The notes below the pieces were generated by a model, which was not told the DNA's origin, made no database searches, and worked only from the letters and a program-made list of their open reading frames with translations. The translations under genes and the position numbers were made by a program. From an uncultured Clostridia bacterium (GTDB lineage: Bacteria > Bacillota > Clostridia > Christensenellales > Borkfalkiaceae), in contig CALVPY010000017.1 of assembly GCA_944354535.1 (NCBI GenBank), positions 1 to 47,390 of the forward strand: a DNA stretch of 47,390 nucleotides, in the 5' to 3' direction. Shown piece after piece: positions 35,440 through 43,626 of this stretch. Every line of letters begins with the position of its first letter. Within the stretch, counting starts at the first letter, position 1.

Positions 35440-35715
35440 ATGGAGCCTGTTTTTTATCTTCTCATCGCGTGTGCCGCCGTGAGCCTTGCTGCCTTTGTTT
35501 TTTACGGCGCGGACAAGCTGAAAGCCAAACAAGGGGCGTGGAGAGTGCCCGAAAAGGTGCTCTTGAGCCTTTCCTTCTTCGGCGGCGCCCCGGGCGGCAT
35601 TTTAGGGATGCTCCTCTTCCACCATAAGACCAAACATTGGTACTTCTGGCTCTGTAATTTTTTGGGCCTTGCGCTCATTGCAGGGCTCTCAGCCGCCCTT
35701 ATCTTCCTCTTTTAA
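35440..35715 (+). CDS. DUF1294 small membrane protein
   Basis: A 91-residue protein with three hydrophobic segments and the family pattern: FYGADKLKAKQGAWRVPE, then FFGGAPGGILGM and HHKTKHWYF. Function is not established for the family. Short GAGG only 2 nt before the ATG cannot be a normal ribosome site; the gene seems leaderless. Followed by a bidirectional terminator shared with copA. Confidence 0.88.
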   Translation: MEPVFYLLIACAAVSLAAFVFYGADKLKAKQGAWRVPEKVLLSLSFFGGAPGGILGMLLFHHKTKHWYFWLCNFLGLALIAGLSAALIFLF

Positions 35716-35751
35716 GCTGCGAATACACACCTCCTTTTTACTATTATATTG

Positions 35752-35780
35752 AAAAAGAGCCCTGTTTCGGGGCTCTTTTT
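35752..35780. terminator. Bidirectional terminator between DUF1294 and copA
   Basis: AAAAAGAGCCC and GGGCTCTTTTT form an 11-bp stem with a 7-nt loop, with T5 on either strand. Confidence 0.9.
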
Positions 35781-35870
35781 CACACTATTTAGTGCGCATT
35801 TTCACTTTATTTTTGCCGATTTCTGCACGGTTTTCACCGTTTTTCACACAATTGAGCGCCTGTTTTCCGC

Positions 35871-38288
35871 TCAGATCTCCTTCGCGGAGTAGCCCGCTTC
35901 GGCGACTGCCGCAATCAGCGTTTCGGAAGGGACGTCCTCGCTCAGGGTGACGAGGGCGGTCTTCTTTTTGAGGTCGACTTCCGCCTCCCCGACGCCCGCG
36001 ACGCCTTCGAGCGCCGCCTTGACGTGCGCGACGCAGTGCATGCACATCATGCCTTCTACTTTGAATTTTTTCGTCATAACTTGTTCTCCTTGTTCGGGCG
36101 CTCTGCCCGTTTTTTTGCGTTGGAAGCGCACGAGGCGCAATGCGTTGGTGACGACGAAGAGCGAGGAAAGGCTCATCGCCGCCGACGCGATCATGGGGTT
36201 TAAGGTGACGCCCGCGAAGGCGAACACGCCCGCAGCGAGCGGGATGCCGATGCAGTTATAAAAGAACGCCCAGAAGAGATTTTCTTTGACGATGCGCATC
36301 GTCCTGCGGGAGAGGGCGACCGCCTTCTGAGCCGCCCTCAGATCGCTCCCCACGAGCACCACGTCCGCGCTCTCGATGGCGATGTCGGTGCCGCCGCCCA
36401 TCGCAAAGCCGACGTCGGCTGCCTTTAAGGCGGGGGAATCGTTGATGCCGTCGCCCACCATCGCAACGCCCTTCTTCGTGCGCCCCGAAAGTTTCGCGTT
36501 CTCTTCGCGGCACGCCTGCACAGCGCGGAGCTTATCTTCGGGCAGCACTTCGGCGTAGACATCCTCTTTCGCGATACCCGCCTCGCCCGCGATATGCGCG
36601 GCGACCTTTTTGTTGTCGCCCGTGAGCATGCGCACCGTGCAGCCCATCGCTTGGAGCGAAGCGACCGCCTCGCGGCTGCCCTCCTTCAGCGTGTCGGCAA
36701 GGGCGAAGAGGGCGAGGATGCGCTCGCCGTCTGCAAGGAAGAGGACGGTGCTGCCCGCTTCGGAGAGGGCGTCGAAGCGCTCCTGCCATGCCCCGAAGGG
36801 AAGGCCTTTCTCCTTCATGAGGCGGTCGTTGCCGAGGAAGTACTCCTTCCCGTTCACGAAGCCGTGCGCGCCGAGCCCCGTGAGGTATTCGACCTCTTCG
36901 GCGTTCTCTCCCTCGCCGCAATACTCGGCGATGCAGCGGGAGAGCGGGTGATCGAGCTTTCTTTCAAGGGCGTAGGCGATGCGCTTTGCCCCCTCCTCCC
37001 CTTCGAAGGCGACGACTTTGGGTTTGCCTTCGGTGAGCGTCGCCGTCTTATCGAGGAGCACCGTTCTGATGTCGGCGGCGCGCTGCAATGCTTCGGCGTT
37101 CTTATAGAGCACGCCCATCGAGGCGCCCCTGCCCGTGGCCGCCATGATGGCGACGGGCGTTGCGAGCCCCAACGCGCAGGGGCAGGAGATGACGAGCACG
37201 CTGACGCCGAAATTGACGGCTTGCGCCGCATCGTGCGTGACGATGAGCCAGACCACGAAGGTGATGAGGGCAAGGGTGACGACGACGGGCACAAAGATGG
37301 ACGCGACTTTATCTGCAAGCTTCTGGATGGGGGCTTTGGACGCGCCCGCTTCGCGCACCATGCGGATGACGCCCGAAAGAAGGGTGTCTTCCCCCACCTG
37401 CTCGGCGCGGATGACAAGATAGCCGCTCGTGACGATGGAGGCGCTGACCGCGCGGCCGCCCTCTGCAAGTTCGACGGGCAGGCTTTCGCCCGTGATCGCC
37501 GCCTGATCGACAAAGGCGTGGCCTTCCATGATAGTGCCGTCTACCGCGACGGAGCCCCCCTGCTTGACGACGACGAGATCGCCCGCCTTGACTTCGGAAA
37601 GCGGTACGCGCACCTCTTTGCCGTCCTTCCAAAGGGTGACGGTGTCGGGCGCGAGGGAGAGGAGCTTTTCGACTTCCTTCCCCGTCCGCGCCTTGCTCCT
37701 GTCTTCCAGCCATTTGCCCAAGGTGACGAGCGTGACGATCATTGCCGCCGATTCGAAGAAGAGATGCCCCCCGCTCCCCGAAATGGCGACGGCGAGGCTG
37801 TATAAAAAGGAAGCCGCCGCGCCTAAGGTGACGAGGGTATCCATATTGGGGACGAGCTTGACCGCCGCCATGACGCCGCTTGCAAAGAAGCGGTAGTTGA
37901 TGCCAAGCACGGCGAGCGTGAGGGCGATCTGAAAGCCGTAGTTGAACCAGCCCGAAGGCACGGGGAGCCCCGCCATGCCGCCCATCGCAAGATAGAGCTC
38001 GGGAAGGAGCAGCACGAGCGAGAGGAAAAAGCGCAGTCTGAGCGTGAGGCCCTTCTGCTTCTTTTCGGGCGCTTTGCCGTAGTCGAACGCGCCGTAGCCG
38101 AGCGACGTGACCGCCGCGCGGATGTCGCCGTCCGAGAGCTTGCTCTCGTCGAAGGTGACGTCCATGCTCTCCCCCATCAGCGAGACGGAGCAGGAAGAGA
38201 CGCCGTCGAGTTTGGAGACGGTGCGTTCGATGCCCGAGGAGCACGCCGCGCACGTCATGCCTGTGACCGAATATTTCTTTTTTTCCAT
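35871..38288 (-). CDS. copA: Copper-exporting P1B-type ATPase, with HMA domains at both ends
   Basis: Cu+ efflux pump of 805 residues. N-terminal metal-binding domain (GMTCAAC, Cys13/Cys16), eight expected membrane helices with the ion-site SCPCAL (Cys369, Cys371), actuator domain (TGES), P-domain with phosphorylated Asp413, MLTGDN and GDGINDSPA. Two oddities: the near-invariant DKTGT reads DKTAT (Ala416, codon GCG at 37043-37041), and a second HMA domain (GMMCMHC, Cys749/Cys752) is fused to the C-terminus after KKFKV, as if a CopZ-like chaperone gene had been joined. ATG 38288 follows AAGGA. CsoR is encoded upstream on the same strand, so copper-dependent read-through is likely. Confidence 0.94.
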   Translation of the reverse strand: MEKKKYSVTGMTCAACSSGIERTVSKLDGVSSCSVSLMGESMDVTFDESKLSDGDIRAAVTSLGYGAFDYGKAPEKKQKGLTLRLRFFLSLVLLLPELYLAMGGMAGLPVPSGWFNYGFQIALTLAVLGINYRFFASGVMAAVKLVPNMDTLVTLGAAASFLYSLAVAISGSGGHLFFESAAMIVTLVTLGKWLEDRSKARTGKEVEKLLSLAPDTVTLWKDGKEVRVPLSEVKAGDLVVVKQGGSVAVDGTIMEGHAFVDQAAITGESLPVELAEGGRAVSASIVTSGYLVIRAEQVGEDTLLSGVIRMVREAGASKAPIQKLADKVASIFVPVVVTLALITFVVWLIVTHDAAQAVNFGVSVLVISCPCALGLATPVAIMAATGRGASMGVLYKNAEALQRAADIRTVLLDKTATLTEGKPKVVAFEGEEGAKRIAYALERKLDHPLSRCIAEYCGEGENAEEVEYLTGLGAHGFVNGKEYFLGNDRLMKEKGLPFGAWQERFDALSEAGSTVLFLADGERILALFALADTLKEGSREAVASLQAMGCTVRMLTGDNKKVAAHIAGEAGIAKEDVYAEVLPEDKLRAVQACREENAKLSGRTKKGVAMVGDGINDSPALKAADVGFAMGGGTDIAIESADVVLVGSDLRAAQKAVALSRRTMRIVKENLFWAFFYNCIGIPLAAGVFAFAGVTLNPMIASAAMSLSSLFVVTNALRLVRFQRKKTGRAPEQGEQVMTKKFKVEGMMCMHCVAHVKAALEGVAGVGEAEVDLKKKTALVTLSEDVPSETLIAAVAEAGYSAKEI

Positions 38289-38462
38289 GGTTGATCCTTT
38301 TTTTGCGTGTTGTAGTGCGGGGTGTTGTGGCGGCGGGGAAAGCATAGGGGTGACGGCAAGCGGGCTTAACAACCCTCCCGCCTCGCTTTGCTCAGCACCC
38401 TCCCTTACACAGGGAGGGCTATATTATGAGAAACTCCCTCCGCCTCGCGTTCGTTCGACACC

Positions 38463-38709
38463 GTCTCGCGCGGTAGAGAGTAAATAGAATTTACTCCCTC
38501 CGTCGCGTCGTCGGGCTTAACAACCCCTCCGTCTTGCCGCCTCGGTAAACCTTCGGACGGCAAGCCACCTTCTCGCGCGGTAGAGACCGCGCTCGGTCAG
38601 GAAATTTCCCCACAATGGGAAATTTCTAAGTTCGCAAGTGGGCAAAGCCACACCGTGGCTTTGCCAAGAATGCACTTGCTCACCCTTACACAGGGGAGGC
38701 TGAAATGAG
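38463..38709. repeat. Mosaic intergenic repeat, locus 3 (between csoR and copA)
   Basis: A 247-bp unit, about 85-90% like 39852-40096. It is a series of hairpins: GCGCGGT-AGAG-ACCGCGC, CTTGCCG...CGGCAAG, GAAATTTCCC...GGGAAATTTC, and a long stem GCAAGTG...CACTTGC with inner arms GGCAAAGCCAC/GTGGCTTTGCC. It ends GGGGAGGCTGAAATGAGG, 10 bp from the csoR stop. The remaining gap to copA (38289-38462) holds smaller CCCTCCC-rich inverted pieces and no gene. Confidence 0.85.
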
Positions 38710-38719
38710 GAAATTGCGT

Positions 38720-39019
38720 TTATTGGAAGCGCTTGAAGAGGTCGACGAGTTCGTCGACGACCTCCGTCTTGCCCGCGCGGATGTCGCGGATGAGACAGGT
38801 GTGGACATGCGCATCCAAAATGTAGGACGCGAGGCTCCTGATCGCCTTGTCCGCCGCAGAGAGCTGGATGAGGATGTCGTCGCAGTAGCGGTCCTCCTCC
38901 ACCATGCGCCCGATGCCCTGAAGCTGCCCCGTGATGCGGTTGAGCCGCGACGCGATCGCCTTCTTTTCTTCCTCGCTCCGCACCGTCGTGCGCGTTTCCT
39001 TGCTGCAGCAGTCTGCCAT
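38720..39019 (-). CDS. csoR: Copper-sensing repressor CsoR
   Basis: A 99-residue all-helical repressor that releases DNA on binding Cu+. The Cu ligands have the family spacing: Cys46, His71, Cys75 (in RYC and HVHTC). Text ASRLNRITGQLQGIGRMV is the diagnostic helix. ATG 39019. A perfect promoter with an ATACCC-N5-GGGTAT palindrome at its start site lies upstream, so it represses itself; copA lies downstream across a repeat. Confidence 0.95.
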   Translation of the reverse strand: MADCCSKETRTTVRSEEEKKAIASRLNRITGQLQGIGRMVEEDRYCDDILIQLSAADKAIRSLASYILDAHVHTCLIRDIRAGKTEVVDELVDLFKRFQ

Positions 39020-39043
39020 ATTTGTTCCTTCCTGTATCTTGAT

Positions 39044-39093
39044 ATACCCCCTATGGGTATGTCTATTATATACCCCTCCCCCGTATTTGTCAA
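39044..39093 (-). promoter_or_regulatory. csoR promoter and CsoR operator
   Basis: Minus-strand TTGACA (39093-39088), 17 bp, TATAAT (39070-39065). The palindrome ATACCC-CCTAT-GGGTAT (39044-39060) covers the expected transcription start and matches known Gram-positive CsoR sites; the spacer carries further C-rich half-site-like sequence. Confidence 0.9.
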
Positions 39094-39105
39094 GCGTTTG
39101 GGGGC

Positions 39106-39131
39106 AAAAAAAGCTCCCCTTTCCGGGGAGC
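39106..39131 (-). terminator. Terminator of the flavoprotein-rubredoxin gene
   Basis: GCTCCCC-GGAAA-GGGGAGC (39131-39113) followed by T7 on the minus strand. It separates this gene from csoR. Confidence 0.9.
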
Positions 39132-39146
39132 GGGCGTTGTCGCTTT

Positions 39147-39800
39147 TTACTGCTTTTTGAAGAATTCCTTGCCGACGCCGCAGCGGGGGCACGTCCAGCT
39201 ATCGGGAAGCTCCTCAAAGGGCGTCTCGCCGTCGTAGACGTAGCCGCACACCGAGCACACCCACTTGGCTTCGGCGGGCACGGGAGCGGCGGGGGCGGGC
39301 TCTTCCGCCTGATAGGTAGGCGCGTTCTTCGCCGTCTTGCCCTTTAAGACCTTGTGGTAGTAGCTGTATGTCATGGGCGTATCCTTTGCGAGCTTGCCGC
39401 AGTCGAGGACCTCGCCTAAAAAGACGGTGTGGGTGGACGTATCCATCGTGGAGACGACTTTGCACGAGAACCACGCGACGCCGCCGTCGGGCACGGGGAG
39501 CTTGCCGCGCACCTCGTAAGGGGTCTGAGCGAATTTATCGAACTCCCGGGACGTGCGGAAGCCGAAGGTGCCGATGAGGGCGGGATCGGCGCTCTCGCCG
39601 AGGACGGTGAGGGCGAAGTGACCGCTCTCTGAAACCGCCTTGTGCGTGTAGTTGTTCTTGTTGAGGCTGACGGCGATCGTCGCGGGCTGCGAGGTGATCT
39701 GCATCGCGCTGTTGGCGACGCAGCCGACGGGCTTGCCTTCATCCCAGCTCGTGCACAGGTACACGCCGTAAGAAAGATCGTAAAATGCAGTCTTATCCAT
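39147..39800 (-). CDS. Flavin reductase-like protein fused to rubredoxin (high-molecular-weight rubredoxin)
   Basis: A 217-residue cytoplasmic electron carrier. The N-terminal 150 residues form an FMN-binding flavin reductase-like domain ([24 protein letters not shown]), joined by an Ala/Pro linker to a C-terminal rubredoxin with CSVCGY and CPRCGVG (iron ligands). In clostridia and methanogens-related acetogens, such proteins pass electrons to oxygen- or NO-reducing flavodiiron proteins. ATG 39800 follows AAGGGAG. No partner gene lies nearby. Confidence 0.9.
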   Translation of the reverse strand: MDKTAFYDLSYGVYLCTSWDEGKPVGCVANSAMQITSQPATIAVSLNKNNYTHKAVSESGHFALTVLGESADPALIGTFGFRTSREFDKFAQTPYEVRGKLPVPDGGVAWFSCKVVSTMDTSTHTVFLGEVLDCGKLAKDTPMTYSYYHKVLKGKTAKNAPTYQAEEPAPAAPVPAEAKWVCSVCGYVYDGETPFEELPDSWTCPRCGVGKEFFKKQ

Positions 39801-39851
39801 GATTTTCTCCCTTATGATTTGTTTTTGCGTCAGATAAATGGGATGGCGCCC

Positions 39852-40096
39852 TCTCGCGCGGTAGAGAGCAAATAGAATTTACTCCCTCCGTCACGTCGTC
39901 GGGCTCAACAACCCCTCCGTCTTGCCGCCTCGGTAAACCTTCGGACGGCAAGGCACCGTCTCGCGCGGTAGAGACCGCGCTCGGTCAGGAAATGGCACGC
40001 TCCATGTGCCATTTCCAAGTTCGCAAGTGGCAAAGAGCCCACCGGGCTCTTCGCAAGAAAGCACTTGCTCACCCCTCAGGGGAGGCTAAAATGAAG
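39852..40096. repeat. Mosaic intergenic repeat, locus 4
   Basis: Close homologue of locus 3. Matching hairpins have changed sequence but still pair: GAAATGGCAC...GTGCCATTTC replaces the AT-rich stem, and inner arms AAGAGCCC/GGGCTCTT replace GCCAC/GTGGC around the same ACC loop. Ends GGGGAGGCTAAAATGAAG beside the rpmF terminator. The 352-bp gap has no gene. Confidence 0.85.
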
Positions 40097-40097
40097 A

Positions 40098-40138
40098 AAA
40101 AAGACAAAAAGCGGAGCACCTTTTCGGAGTTCCGCTTT
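40098..40138 (-). terminator. Terminator of the yceD-rpmF operon
   Basis: Minus-strand AAAGCGGA...TCCGCTTT (40138-40108) followed by TTGTCTTTTTTC, 15 bp after the rpmF stop. Confidence 0.8.
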
Positions 40139-40152
40139 CGATCGTTGCTTGC

Positions 40153-40341
40153 TCAGTCCTTGGCTTCTTTCTGCGCGACGACTTCCTTCCCGTCGTAATA
40201 ACCGCAGTTCTTGCAGACGCGGTGCGCAACCTTCAGCTCGTGGCAGTGCGGGCACTCGACAAGCGTCGGAGCCGTTGCCTTATAGTTTGCAAAACGCTTG
40301 TTCGTTCTGCTCTTGGACTGTTTTCCCTTGGGGACTGCCAT
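40153..40341 (-). CDS. rpmF: 50S ribosomal protein L32
   Basis: 62-residue ribosomal protein beginning MAVPKGKQSKSRTNKR, with the zinc-binding form of the family (CPHC and CKNC). Second gene of the common yceD-rpmF pair; 21 bp separates them. Confidence 0.97.
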   Translation of the reverse strand: MAVPKGKQSKSRTNKRFANYKATAPTLVECPHCHELKVAHRVCKNCGYYDGKEVVAQKEAKD

Positions 40342-40362
40342 AATATCACCTCTCTTCCTGTT

Positions 40363-40779
40363 TTACTCTTCGTTGTATTCGGGCGCCGAGCAGCCCTCCG
40401 CACAAAATAGCGCCGAAGGGAGCGCAAACAGCACCGTATCGCGCAAAAATTCGCCTAAGTCGACGATGCCGTTCCGGTAGGTGTAATCCTCTTCCTCTGC
40501 CTTGCTGCCCTGCGGAACAAAGAACGCTTCCGCTTCGTAGGAGATATGTTCCTTCGTCTGCTTTAAGCAACGCGAACACGCGCCTTCTAACGTGAAGGAG
40601 AGCTCCCCTTTGACTTCCACGCTGTTGTCTTCGAAGATCTCATAGTCGAGGACGGCATGGACGGGCGTCGAGAAGGAGACGAACGGGATGTCGATGAGGC
40701 TTGCATCGCCTTCGAACTCGAAATCGAGCGTTCCCGTGTACTTCCGCTCTGCATTGCATTTCCGAACGTCGATCATCAT
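40363..40779 (-). CDS. yceD: YceD/DUF177 family protein
   Basis: A 138-residue protein of the family usually encoded before rpmF and implicated in 23S rRNA processing or stability. The family block CSRCLK in the middle and Cys-containing FCAEGC at the end are present. Two adjacent ATG codons (40779, 40776) follow the promoter's -10 by only 11 nt without a ribosome site, so the leader is at most a few nucleotides. Confidence 0.9.
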   Translation of the reverse strand: MMIDVRKCNAERKYTGTLDFEFEGDASLIDIPFVSFSTPVHAVLDYEIFEDNSVEVKGELSFTLEGACSRCLKQTKEHISYEAEAFFVPQGSKAEEEDYTYRNGIVDLGEFLRDTVLFALPSALFCAEGCSAPEYNEE

Positions 40780-40790
40780 TAGACTTTACG

Positions 40791-40819
40791 AGTATAGTAT
40801 TTTTTCCGCGGTTTGTCAA
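40791..40819 (-). promoter_or_regulatory. yceD-rpmF promoter
   Basis: Minus-strand TTGACA (40819-40814), 17 bp, TATACT (40796-40791). Confidence 0.8.
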
Positions 40820-40872
40820 TCGGTTTTTATGCCCATTTGCAAAAATAAGGGGAAAATTGATGAGCGGGGCGG

Positions 40873-41186
40873 ACGGGATGACTCCCTCAGTCGCGTACGG
40901 TGAAAAGAAGCGCCTTTGCTGCATGTCTCGCTTTTTATAATAAGGCGACTCCCTCAGTCTCGCTGCGCTCGACAGCTCCCCCACGGGAGGAGCCAAGGGA
41001 ATTGTTGCTTCATAAATTATTACCGCGAGCAAAACCACGCTTTTGCGCTGCGGGACTCAATTTGCCTCATACTTGAGGCTTGCTGTCAAATAAGGACAAA
41101 ATAGCGGGTGGGCGAAAAGGCAAGTTAAAATCACCAAACCTCACTCCTCACGGAATTTGTTTCGCGCAGCGAAAGAAATTCGTGAA
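40873..41186. repeat. Mosaic intergenic repeat, locus 5
   Basis: Contains two ACTCCCTCAGTC modules (40880, 40951), GCGAGCAAAACC (41030), the hairpin GCCTCATACTTGAGGC (41064-41079; corresponding to GTCCTATGCTTAGGAC in locus 1) and the final hairpin CACGGAATTT...AAATTCGTG (about 41149-41184). It ends 7 bp from the ackA stop, just as locus 1 ends at the exporter stop. No gene in the 413-bp gap. Confidence 0.8.
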
Positions 41187-41192
41187 CTTTTT

Positions 41193-42386
41193 TCAAAGGA
41201 GGGCTGCCGTTTCGCGGGCGATGACCAGCTCCTCATTCGTCGGGATGACGAGCACCTTGACGCGGGAATCTGCCGCGGAGATCTCGTGGATCTGACCGTC
41301 GTTTTTATAGTTGTTGCGCGCTTCGTCGAGCTTGACGCCGAAGAATTCGAGGCCGCCCGCGACTGCCGAACGGATCGTGGGCGTGTTCTCGCCGACGCCC
41401 GCCGTGAAGACGATGCAGTCGAGCCCGCCCATCACCGCCATGTAGGCGCCGACGTACTTCTTGCAGGAATAGGTGAACATATCGAGCGCGAGGCGCGCGC
41501 GGTCGTTGCCCGCATCTTTGGCGGCTTTGAGATCGCGGAAGTCGCTCGAGACGCCCGAAACGCCCAGCATACCGCACTTCTTGTTGAGATACACAAGGCC
41601 TTCGTCCATCGTCATGCCCTTCTTCTTGCACAAGAAGTCGATGGCTGCGACGTCGATGTCGCCGCTGCGCGTGCCCATGGGAACGCCCGCAAGGGGGGTG
41701 AAGCCCATCGAGGTATCGACGCACTTGCCGCCGTCCACCGCAGAGATGGAAGAACCGTTGCCCAAGTGGCAGGTGACGATCTTGAGCTCTTCGGGCTTTT
41801 TGCCGAGATACTCCGCGGCAGCGCCCGCGACGTACTTGTGCGACGTGCCGTGCGCGCCGTAGCGGCGCACCTTATACTGCTTGTAGTCGTCGTAGTCGAT
41901 GGCGTAGAGGTACGCGTAGTCGGGCATGGTCGCGTGGAAGGACGTATCGAAGACGAGCGCCATCTTCTTTTCGGGCATGACGGCGCGGCAGGCGTTGATG
42001 CCGAGGATGGCCGCGGGATTGTGGAGAGGCGCGAGTTCGGCGATCTCGTCCATCGTCTTCATGACTTCGTCGGTGACGAGCGTCGTCTTGGTGAACGCCT
42101 CGCCCGAGGCGACGACGCGGTGACCGACGGCGTCGATCTCGTCCATCGAGGAGATGACGCCCGCCTCGCCGTCGACGAGCTCTTTGAGCACGAGGGAGAT
42201 GGCTTCGGTGTGATTGGGAAGGTCCTTTTCGATGACGAACTCCTGCCCCTTCGCCTTGTGGGTGAGCTTGCCGCCCGCAATGCCGATGCGTTCGCAGGTA
42301 CCCTTGGCGATGACGCCCTCCGTCTCCATATCGATGAGCTGGTATTTGAGCGAGGAACTCCCCGCGTTGATGACTAAGATCTTCAT
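41193..42386 (-). CDS. ackA: Acetate kinase
   Basis: Converts acetyl phosphate and ADP to acetate and ATP. The 397 residues match AckA in length; NAGSSSLKYQ at the start and GTRSGDIDV, FDTSFH and HLGNGSS are the family signatures. It follows pta by 32 bp, the usual order for the acetate branch. Confidence 0.97.
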   Translation of the reverse strand: MKILVINAGSSSLKYQLIDMETEGVIAKGTCERIGIAGGKLTHKAKGQEFVIEKDLPNHTEAISLVLKELVDGEAGVISSMDEIDAVGHRVVASGEAFTKTTLVTDEVMKTMDEIAELAPLHNPAAILGINACRAVMPEKKMALVFDTSFHATMPDYAYLYAIDYDDYKQYKVRRYGAHGTSHKYVAGAAAEYLGKKPEELKIVTCHLGNGSSISAVDGGKCVDTSMGFTPLAGVPMGTRSGDIDVAAIDFLCKKKGMTMDEGLVYLNKKCGMLGVSGVSSDFRDLKAAKDAGNDRARLALDMFTYSCKKYVGAYMAVMGGLDCIVFTAGVGENTPTIRSAVAGGLEFFGVKLDEARNNYKNDGQIHEISAADSRVKVLVIPTNEELVIARETAALL

Positions 42387-42418
42387 ATTCTTAATGACCC
42401 CTTATACTGCGTTTTCCC

Positions 42419-43462
42419 TTATCTCGCCTGCAATGCGGTGATAGCGACGGCGCAGACGATGTCGCTCGCCTTGCAGCCGCGCGAAAGATCGTTCAAAGGC
42501 TTTGCAAAGCCCTGGCAGATGGGGCCGATCGCCTGGAAGCCGCCGAGACGTTCTGCGATCTTGTAGCCGATGTTCGCCGCCTGAAGATCGGGGAAGATGA
42601 ACACGTTGGCGTGCCCTGCGACTTCGGAGCCCGGCGCCTTGAATTCGCCCACGGAGGGAACGATGGCGGCGTCGAACTGGAGCTCGCCGTCGATCTTGAG
42701 ATCGGGCGCCTTCTCCTTGGCGATGCGGACTGCCTCCTGCACGAGGGTGACGTTGTCGTGCTTGGCGCTGCCCTTCGTCGAGAAGGAGAGCATGGCGACC
42801 TTAGGATCGAGGCCCGCGATCTCGCGCGCGCTCTGGGCGGTCGCGATCGCCATATCGGCAAGGCCTTCCGCCGTGTAGGTGGGATTTAAGCCGCAGTCGG
42901 CAAAGATGAGCTTGCCGTCGGGCACATACTCGTTGCCCGTGACGGGCGCGACCATGAGGTTGAAGCTGGAGACAGACTTGACGCCCTCTGCCGTCTTGAT
43001 GATCTGAAGCCCGGGGCGCAGCGTGTTCGCCGTCGAATGGCAGGCGCCCGAGACAAGGCCGTCCACATCGCCGTTCTTGAGCATGAGCGCGCCGAAGAAG
43101 GTGGGATCTTTCGCCTGCTCCTTCGCCTGTTCTTCCGTCATGCCCTTCGCCTTGCGCAGTTCGTATAAGAGCGCCGCGTACTGTTCGAGCTTGGGGGAGG
43201 TGGCGGGATCGATGATCTCGATATAGCTGAGATCGACGTTAGGATTGTTCTTTGCGATCTCTTCGCGGCTGCCGAGCAGCACGATGTGCGCAAGCTTTTC
43301 CTGCGTGCAGATGGAAGCCGCCTCGACGACGCGCTTATCTTCGCCTTCGCACAGCACGATGCGCTTGTTGAGCGCCTGCGCCTTCTTCTTGATCTCTTCG
43401 ACGATGGTGCCGCTCTCGACGATCTTTCTGCCGAGCTCTTTGACCTTGTCCAAAAAAGCCAT
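42419..43462 (-). CDS. pta: Phosphate acetyltransferase
   Basis: Makes acetyl phosphate from acetyl-CoA. The 347-residue short form has GACHSTANTLRPGLQ, FADCGLNP and STKGSAKHD, typical of Pta. GGAGGG precedes ATG 43462. First gene of the pta-ackA operon. Confidence 0.97.
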   Translation of the reverse strand: MAFLDKVKELGRKIVESGTIVEEIKKKAQALNKRIVLCEGEDKRVVEAASICTQEKLAHIVLLGSREEIAKNNPNVDLSYIEIIDPATSPKLEQYAALLYELRKAKGMTEEQAKEQAKDPTFFGALMLKNGDVDGLVSGACHSTANTLRPGLQIIKTAEGVKSVSSFNLMVAPVTGNEYVPDGKLIFADCGLNPTYTAEGLADMAIATAQSAREIAGLDPKVAMLSFSTKGSAKHDNVTLVQEAVRIAKEKAPDLKIDGELQFDAAIVPSVGEFKAPGSEVAGHANVFIFPDLQAANIGYKIAERLGGFQAIGPICQGFAKPLNDLSRGCKASDIVCAVAITALQAR

Positions 43463-43547
43463 AGTGTTTCCCTCCGAATTTTACTTTCTTTTTCCCGCCT
43501 CTTCGTGTATAATGGATGCGGGGCCCTATCCGGGCTCATTCCCCATT

Positions 43548-43576
43548 ATTATACACTATCACATGAAAATTGTAAA
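43548..43576 (-). promoter_or_regulatory. pta-ackA promoter
   Basis: Minus-strand TTTACA (43576-43571), 17 bp, TATAAT (43553-43548). Lies in the 164-bp divergent region shared with tmcAL, for which no equally clear promoter is seen. Confidence 0.8.
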
Positions 43577-43626
43577 GTACTCTCTTTGCAAGTTTTTGTG
43601 ATTTGGCGAAATTTCGGAGGCCGCAT

